NCBI GenBank assembly: GCA_002688155.1
Contig: NZCH01000035.1
Span: 1 to 10,089, forward strand
Source: Phycisphaerae bacterium
GTDB taxonomy: Bacteria; Planctomycetota; Phycisphaerae; Phycisphaerales; Phycisphaeraceae
Direction of reading: 5' to 3'
DNA: 10,089 bases
The translations under genes were made by a program, and so were the position numbers. The number at the start of each line of letters is the position of its first letter. Position 1 is the stretch's first letter. Under the pieces are notes generated by a model. It ran no database searches. It had not been told where the DNA came from and worked only from the letters and a program-made list of their open reading frames with translations. Below are positions 6,588-10,089 of this stretch, one piece after another.

Positions 6588-7889
6588 ATGGCGAAGGCAC
6601 GAGCCACGAAGTTGGCGTTACTGGGCGGCCGACCGGTCGGGGCGGTCGAACAGCCGACGTTTCCGTACTACACGCCCCGCGCGTACCGGCGGGTGGCGCA
6701 GATCATGCGCGAAGGACGCGTGCTCGGGTTCTCACGCGGTGTGCCGGAGGTGCGCGAGGCTGAGCACGCGCTGTCGCGATACCATGGCGGGCGGCACGTG
6801 CTCACGACCGGTTCCGGGCACGCATCGCTGCAGATGTCACTGGCGGGCCTGAACATCGCCGAAGGAGACGAAGTCATCACGACGCCGTACTCGTACGGCG
6901 CGTCGACGTCGTGCATTCTGCATCAAAACGCGATCCCGATTTTCGCTGACGTGAACAGGGACACCGGGCTGATCGACCCGAAACAAATCGAAGCGCGCAT
7001 CACGCGTCGAACACGCGCGATTCTGCTCGTGCACGTGTATGGCCACCCGGCGGACATGACCGCGATCATGCGCTTGGCCAAACGGCACGACCTTGTGGTC
7101 GTGGAGGACTGCAGTCAGGCGCACGGCGCGACGTGGAAGGGCAAACTCGCCGGCAACTTCGGTGACGCCGCCGGATTTTCCTGCATGGGCGGCAAGCAGC
7201 TTGCCGCAACCGAGGCCGGCTACATGGTGACGCCTGACAAAGATGTGTATTGGCGTGCGTGCGTGAATTCCCAACACCTCGGCCGCGACGTGGACGCGGG
7301 ATTTCCCGACGAACTCAGGCCGATCGTTGATTCGCTGGTGTACACCTACCGCGTCACGACGATCGATGCGATGCTGCTGGCCGAGCAACTCAAAAAGCTC
7401 GGCCGGGAAATCGAAGCGCGTCGCAACAATATCGCCAGGCTGCACAAGCTGCTCGCGGATTCGAAGTACGTGGCCTGGCCCAGACACAGCCCGCACGGGC
7501 GCGGGTCGTACTACATGTGGTCGATGAACTTTCGCGCCAAGCGCGCCGGCATTCACCGCGACACGTTTCTCAAGGCCGTGCAGGCCGAGGGACTGATGAT
7601 GAACAATTGCATCGCCTCGCCGATCAACACATGGCCTCGCCTGCAATGGCGGACCTACCGCGGGCCGCGCACCACCTGGCACGGGAACCTGAGGCGTGCC
7701 AAAGTCGTCTATCGCGAAGCGGATGTGCCCAACTGCCGGCACATCGTCGACCACGGCGTGCAGTCGCTGTTTCGCTTCTTCAAGCCCGCTCATGCGACGA
7801 TGCACAGGATCGCGGACATCATTTACAAAGTGGAAGAAAATATTGACGCGTTGCGCACGTACGAACGCAGCCAGACAGGTGGGGACTGA
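6588..7889 (+). CDS. DegT/DnrJ/EryC1/StrS-family PLP aminotransferase
   Basis: This 433-residue fold-type I PLP enzyme most likely transfers an amino group to a keto-sugar or keto-cyclitol. Early residues KLALLGGRPV resemble the opening of scyllo-inosamine/AHBA-synthase-type members. TGSGHAS (74-80) is the phosphate-binding loop. VVEDCSQAHG (171-180) supplies Asp174 and Gln177 for the pyridine ring. Lys203 in GFSCMGGKQLAATEAGYMV is the Schiff-base lysine, in place of the more usual SFHxTK form. The length is slightly above the common 370-400. ATG 6588 is preferred over GTG 6582, because family members begin close to this point and a -10 element ends at 6580. It is divergent from the sulfatase relic with 21 bases between. 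No sugar-nucleotide genes are adjacent, so the substrate is not indicated. Confidence 0.9.
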   Translation: MAKARATKLALLGGRPVGAVEQPTFPYYTPRAYRRVAQIMREGRVLGFSRGVPEVREAEHALSRYHGGRHVLTTGSGHASLQMSLAGLNIAEGDEVITTPYSYGASTSCILHQNAIPIFADVNRDTGLIDPKQIEARITRRTRAILLVHVYGHPADMTAIMRLAKRHDLVVVEDCSQAHGATWKGKLAGNFGDAAGFSCMGGKQLAATEAGYMVTPDKDVYWRACVNSQHLGRDVDAGFPDELRPIVDSLVYTYRVTTIDAMLLAEQLKKLGREIEARRNNIARLHKLLADSKYVAWPRHSPHGRGSYYMWSMNFRAKRAGIHRDTFLKAVQAEGLMMNNCIASPINTWPRLQWRTYRGPRTTWHGNLRRAKVVYREADVPNCRHIVDHGVQSLFRFFKPAHATMHRIADIIYKVEENIDALRTYERSQTGGD

Positions 7890-8226
7890 CATGTTCAGAC
7901 ACGCGCTGCCCGCCTTTGTCTGTTTGCCCGTTACTGACGGCGTCATCGTGTCCGCGTGACGTTCGATGCGAATCACGCCTTTCTCCGTGGTGGCCCGGCC
8001 GTGTGCTGATTCGGCCACGGCGGTCAACCCTGCGTCCGCCGGATCATCCAGCTCATGTACGCCGGTATCACCGGCAGCAGGCATCACGACGCCAGGACAT
8101 CTCACGATCGAAGTTGCGCATCGCGCATAAAGGTAGCGCCGACGAATCGTCGACAGGCTCCTCACTTTGTTGCCCGTCGTAGAATGCCGCCTGGATTCTT
8201 GTACGTATTTCCCGCAGGATGCCCCC
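7890..8226. other. Spacer between aminotransferase and thiamine genes
   Basis: This 337-base stretch has no gene I can support. There is no TPP riboswitch signature (no CTGAGA-type core) despite the thiamine gene downstream, and no clear terminator after the aminotransferase. On the minus strand 7890-8084 reads about 65 codons of well-mixed, charged sequence without a stop (it includes TTEKGVIRIERHADTM). It runs on into the antisense of the aminotransferase, so it cannot be a neat gene; it may be a relic or chance. TAGAAT at 8180-8185 is a possible -10 element for the thiamine gene, with no partner -35. Confidence 0.45.
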
Positions 8227-9270
8227 ATGCCCACCGTGCTGCGTATTCTGGACGCCAACGCGAACCGCGCGCGCGAAGCGTTGCGTGTGATGGAGGAGGC
8301 GGCGCGGTTTGTGCTTTCCGATGCGGTTCTGAGCGAGCGCATCAAGCGGATGCGGCACGCGTTGGTCGAGGCGATGTCGGGCGTGGACAATCTGGCGGCG
8401 CATCGCGACACGCCCGGGGACGTGGGTACGACGATCACGACGGCGGGTGAGTGTGAGCGTCACTCGGTCGGCGACGTCGCCGCGGCGGCGTGCAAGCGTC
8501 TGGCCGAGGCGCTGCGCGTGCTGGAAGAGTACGGCAAGTTGGTGCCGGACGGCGGACTGCCGCGGTGTATCGAGCAGTTGCGTTACGAAGGTTACGACGT
8601 GGAGCAGACGCTGATGCGTGCGATGGCGCCGATGCGGGCGCGTCAATGGCGGCTTTGCGTGCTGGTGACGCAGGCGCTGTGTCCGCAGGGCGACTGGCGG
8701 GGTGTGGTCGAACGGGCGGTCGGTGCCGGCACGGATTGCGTGCAGTTGCGCGAAAAAACGCTGGGCGACGGGGAATTGCTTGATCGCGCCCGCTGGCTGG
8801 TCGGCTTTTGTCGGCCGCGCGGCGCGGCGGTGGTGATCAACGATCGGCCTGACATTGCCATGCTCGCGGACGCCGACGGCGTGCACCTGGGGCAAACGGA
8901 CCTGTCGTGTGCTCACGTTCGCAAGCTGGTCGGCGGGCAGTTGACCGTCGGCGTGAGCACAAGCTGCATCGAGCAGGCGCGGCGGGCCATCGATGACGGC
9001 GCGGACTATTGCGGCGTCGGACCGATGTTCGCGACGACGACGAAGCACAAGGACGTGATCGTCGGGCCGGCCTACTTTTGCGAGTTTGTTGCCGCGTTTG
9101 CGCAAACGCCGCACCTGGCGATCGGCGGGATCGGGGTGGATAACGTGCACGAACTGGTCGACGCCGGCGTGCGCGGCATCGCCGTCAGCAGCGCGGTGTG
9201 CGCGGCCGATGATCCTGCACATGCCGTCCACGCGCTACTTGATACCATGGCAACGGCTGTCGACCGGTAG
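8227..9270 (+). CDS. thiE: ThiD2-ThiE fusion, thiamine phosphate synthase
   Basis: This 347-residue cytoplasmic enzyme joins HMP-pyrophosphate to the thiazole phosphate to give thiamine phosphate. The N-terminal ~1-130 is a ThiD2-type domain (RILDANANRAREALRVMEE), a family reported to phosphorylate HMP-P. The fusion may therefore do two successive steps. From ~140 it is a full ThiE TIM barrel: QLREK (173-177), INDRPD (204-209), DGVHLGQ (217-223), GVST (242-245), GVGPMFATTTK (263-273) and AIGGIGVDN (298-306). All key phosphate- and pyrophosphate-binding positions look intact. ATG 8227 follows AGGA with 7 bases between; a TTG-led extension to 8167 has no such support. No thiC, thiG or thiS is in the window and no TPP riboswitch precedes it. 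The ThiE call is firm. The activity of the ThiD2 part rests on family knowledge. Confidence 0.93.
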   Translation: MPTVLRILDANANRAREALRVMEEAARFVLSDAVLSERIKRMRHALVEAMSGVDNLAAHRDTPGDVGTTITTAGECERHSVGDVAAAACKRLAEALRVLEEYGKLVPDGGLPRCIEQLRYEGYDVEQTLMRAMAPMRARQWRLCVLVTQALCPQGDWRGVVERAVGAGTDCVQLREKTLGDGELLDRARWLVGFCRPRGAAVVINDRPDIAMLADADGVHLGQTDLSCAHVRKLVGGQLTVGVSTSCIEQARRAIDDGADYCGVGPMFATTTKHKDVIVGPAYFCEFVAAFAQTPHLAIGGIGVDNVHELVDAGVRGIAVSSAVCAADDPAHAVHALLDTMATAVDR

Positions 9271-9330
9271 ACCGTGGTGCGCAGCACCGAAGGTGCACCG
9301 GGTGCCGCGTTCGGCCAGCAATATTGTCGC

Positions 9331-10089
9331 ATGCAATACACCACACTTGGCCAAACAGACGTCCGCGTCTCCCGCGTGTGCCTTGGCACCGCGTTTCGGT
9401 CGGCGCGCGACGAAGCGACGCACATCGCGGCGATTCACGCGGCCATCGACATGGGCTGCAATTACCTGGACACGGCCAACGTGTACCAGGATGGCCAAAG
9501 CGAGCGCATCGTCGGCAAGGCGGTCAAGGGCAGGCGTGACAAGCTGGTCATCGAAACGAAAGTCGGCACGCCGATGACGGGCGATCAGACTGTCGCGGAC
9601 CTGTCGCGCGGCGCGATCATGCAGTCGGTCGATGACAGTCTCGCGCGGCTCGACCTGGAATTCATCGATTCGTTGATCTGCCATTTCCCCGACGAGGTTG
9701 TGCCGCACGTGGAGACGTTCGGGGCGCTCGACGAATTAGTCAAGGCGGGCAAAGTGCGGACGGTGGGTGTGAGCCGGTGGGAGAGTTGGCGGTTGGCGCA
9801 GGTGCTGGGCGCGTGCGAACAGGGCGGATTCGCCCGGCCGGTAAGCAATCAGTGCGCGTACTCGCTGCTCGATCGCCGACTCGAGAACGAGGTGCTGCCG
9901 TACTGCGGGCGCGTGGGGGTGTCGGTGACCGCGTTTGCGACGACGTTGATCGGTCTGCTTACGGGAAGGTACCGGTTTGGTGAGCCCCCGCCGCCGGGCA
10001 CGAGTTGGCATCGCGGGCCATACAACTTTCGTCATGCGATGCGGCCGACGACCGGTCAAGTGATCGACTCGCTGGTGCGCGTTGCGGAC
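9331..10089 (+). CDS. Aldo/keto reductase, cut by the right edge
   Basis: At least 253 codons run open to the last base, so the C-terminus is missing. It is an NADPH-type aldo/keto reductase barrel: it opens with MQYTTLGQTDVRVSRVCLGT, and the catalytic tetrad is Asp47 (YLDTANVY), Tyr52, Lys77 (IETKVG) and His118 (LICHFPD). SNQCAYSLLDR (172-182) and GLLTGRY (208-214) are the usual later landmarks. The family is typically 300-340 residues, so roughly 60-80 are missing. The ATG starts directly before the first strand. There is no Shine-Dalgarno sequence in the 20 bases upstream. It follows the thiamine gene by 60 bases in the same direction, but no thiamine role is implied. Members of this type (close to L-glyceraldehyde 3-phosphate reductase/voltage-channel beta-subunit-like proteins) reduce diverse carbonyls; the substrate is unknown. 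Confidence 0.88.
   Translation, partial: MQYTTLGQTDVRVSRVCLGTAFRSARDEATHIAAIHAAIDMGCNYLDTANVYQDGQSERIVGKAVKGRRDKLVIETKVGTPMTGDQTVADLSRGAIMQSVDDSLARLDLEFIDSLICHFPDEVVPHVETFGALDELVKAGKVRTVGVSRWESWRLAQVLGACEQGGFARPVSNQCAYSLLDRRLENEVLPYCGRVGVSVTAFATTLIGLLTGRYRFGEPPPPGTSWHRGPYNFRHAMRPTTGQVIDSLVRVAD

Noticed and set aside
8167..8226. A 20-residue extension of the thiamine phosphate synthase from a TTG
   Set aside because: The ThiD2 domain begins at the ATG at 8227, which has AGGA at proper spacing; the extension has neither.
6837..8438. A 533-codon minus-strand open frame
   Set aside because: It is antisense to the aminotransferase and the start of the thiamine gene, with no ribosome-binding site and no recognisable fold. 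Only the part over the spacer (7890-8084) is kept as a minor finding.
8068..9231. A 387-codon minus-strand open frame
   Set aside because: It mirrors the ThiD2-ThiE gene, which has every ThiE motif. The antisense product is His/Arg-rich without domain features.
9275..9288. A GGTGC-GCA-GCACC hairpin after the thiamine gene as a terminator
   Set aside because: The stem is only 5 bp with a 3-base loop, and no T-run follows.
1..10089. CRISPR arrays, insertion sequences, tRNA or rRNA genes
   Set aside because: Read on both strands, there are no regularly spaced repeats, no transposase motifs, no terminal inverted repeats with target duplications, and no cloverleaf or rRNA core sequences that I can recognise.

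Overview
This is a GC-rich bacterial window of compact genes. The gene set suggests a Planctomycetota-type bacterium, possibly a Phycisphaerae-like lineage: a secreted sialidase joined to a concanavalin-like domain, a sulfatase remnant, a ThiD2-ThiE fusion, and a recombinase-like C-terminal scrap of a kind I associate with that phylum. The assignment is inference from gene content and style; there is no rRNA or other marker gene.

Layout, left to right. Positions 1-573 hold no intact gene. They contain a good minus-strand sigma70-type promoter with overlapping palindromes and a Shine-Dalgarno sequence at the very edge, aimed at a gene outside the window. They also contain a C-rich low-complexity tract and a short orphan C-terminal coding scrap. 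Positions 574-2316 (minus) encode a secreted LamG/DUF1080-like plus sialidase-type beta-propeller protein with five Asp boxes. Positions 2524-6132 (minus) hold a tight four-gene set, transcribed in the order SDR, VOC/glyoxalase-fold protein, second SDR, aldehyde dehydrogenase, with gaps of 30-51 bases. A sulfatase remnant (frameshifted, truncated, formylglycine motif damaged) lies upstream at 6334-6566.

From 6588 the genes run on the plus strand: a DegT/DnrJ/EryC1/StrS-family PLP aminotransferase (6588-7889) that may be read from a leaderless transcript, a 337-base spacer, a fused ThiD2-ThiE thiamine phosphate synthase (8227-9270), and an aldo/keto reductase (9331 onward) cut by the right edge.

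The minus-strand genes look like a carbohydrate-use module. A secreted glycan-active protein sits beside a cytoplasmic oxidoreductase cassette with two dehydrogenases (one with NAD-type and one with NADP-type features), a metal-dependent VOC enzyme and an aldehyde dehydrogenase. That set could oxidise a sugar, sugar acid or derived aldehyde. The substrate cannot be read from sequence. The aldehyde dehydrogenase lacks the usual Lys/Glu pair that holds the adenine ribose of the cofactor, which makes it the most unusual enzyme here. I see no CRISPR array, insertion sequence, tRNA, rRNA or phage genes, and no clear previously undescribed system; the best candidate for something new is the four-gene cassette.
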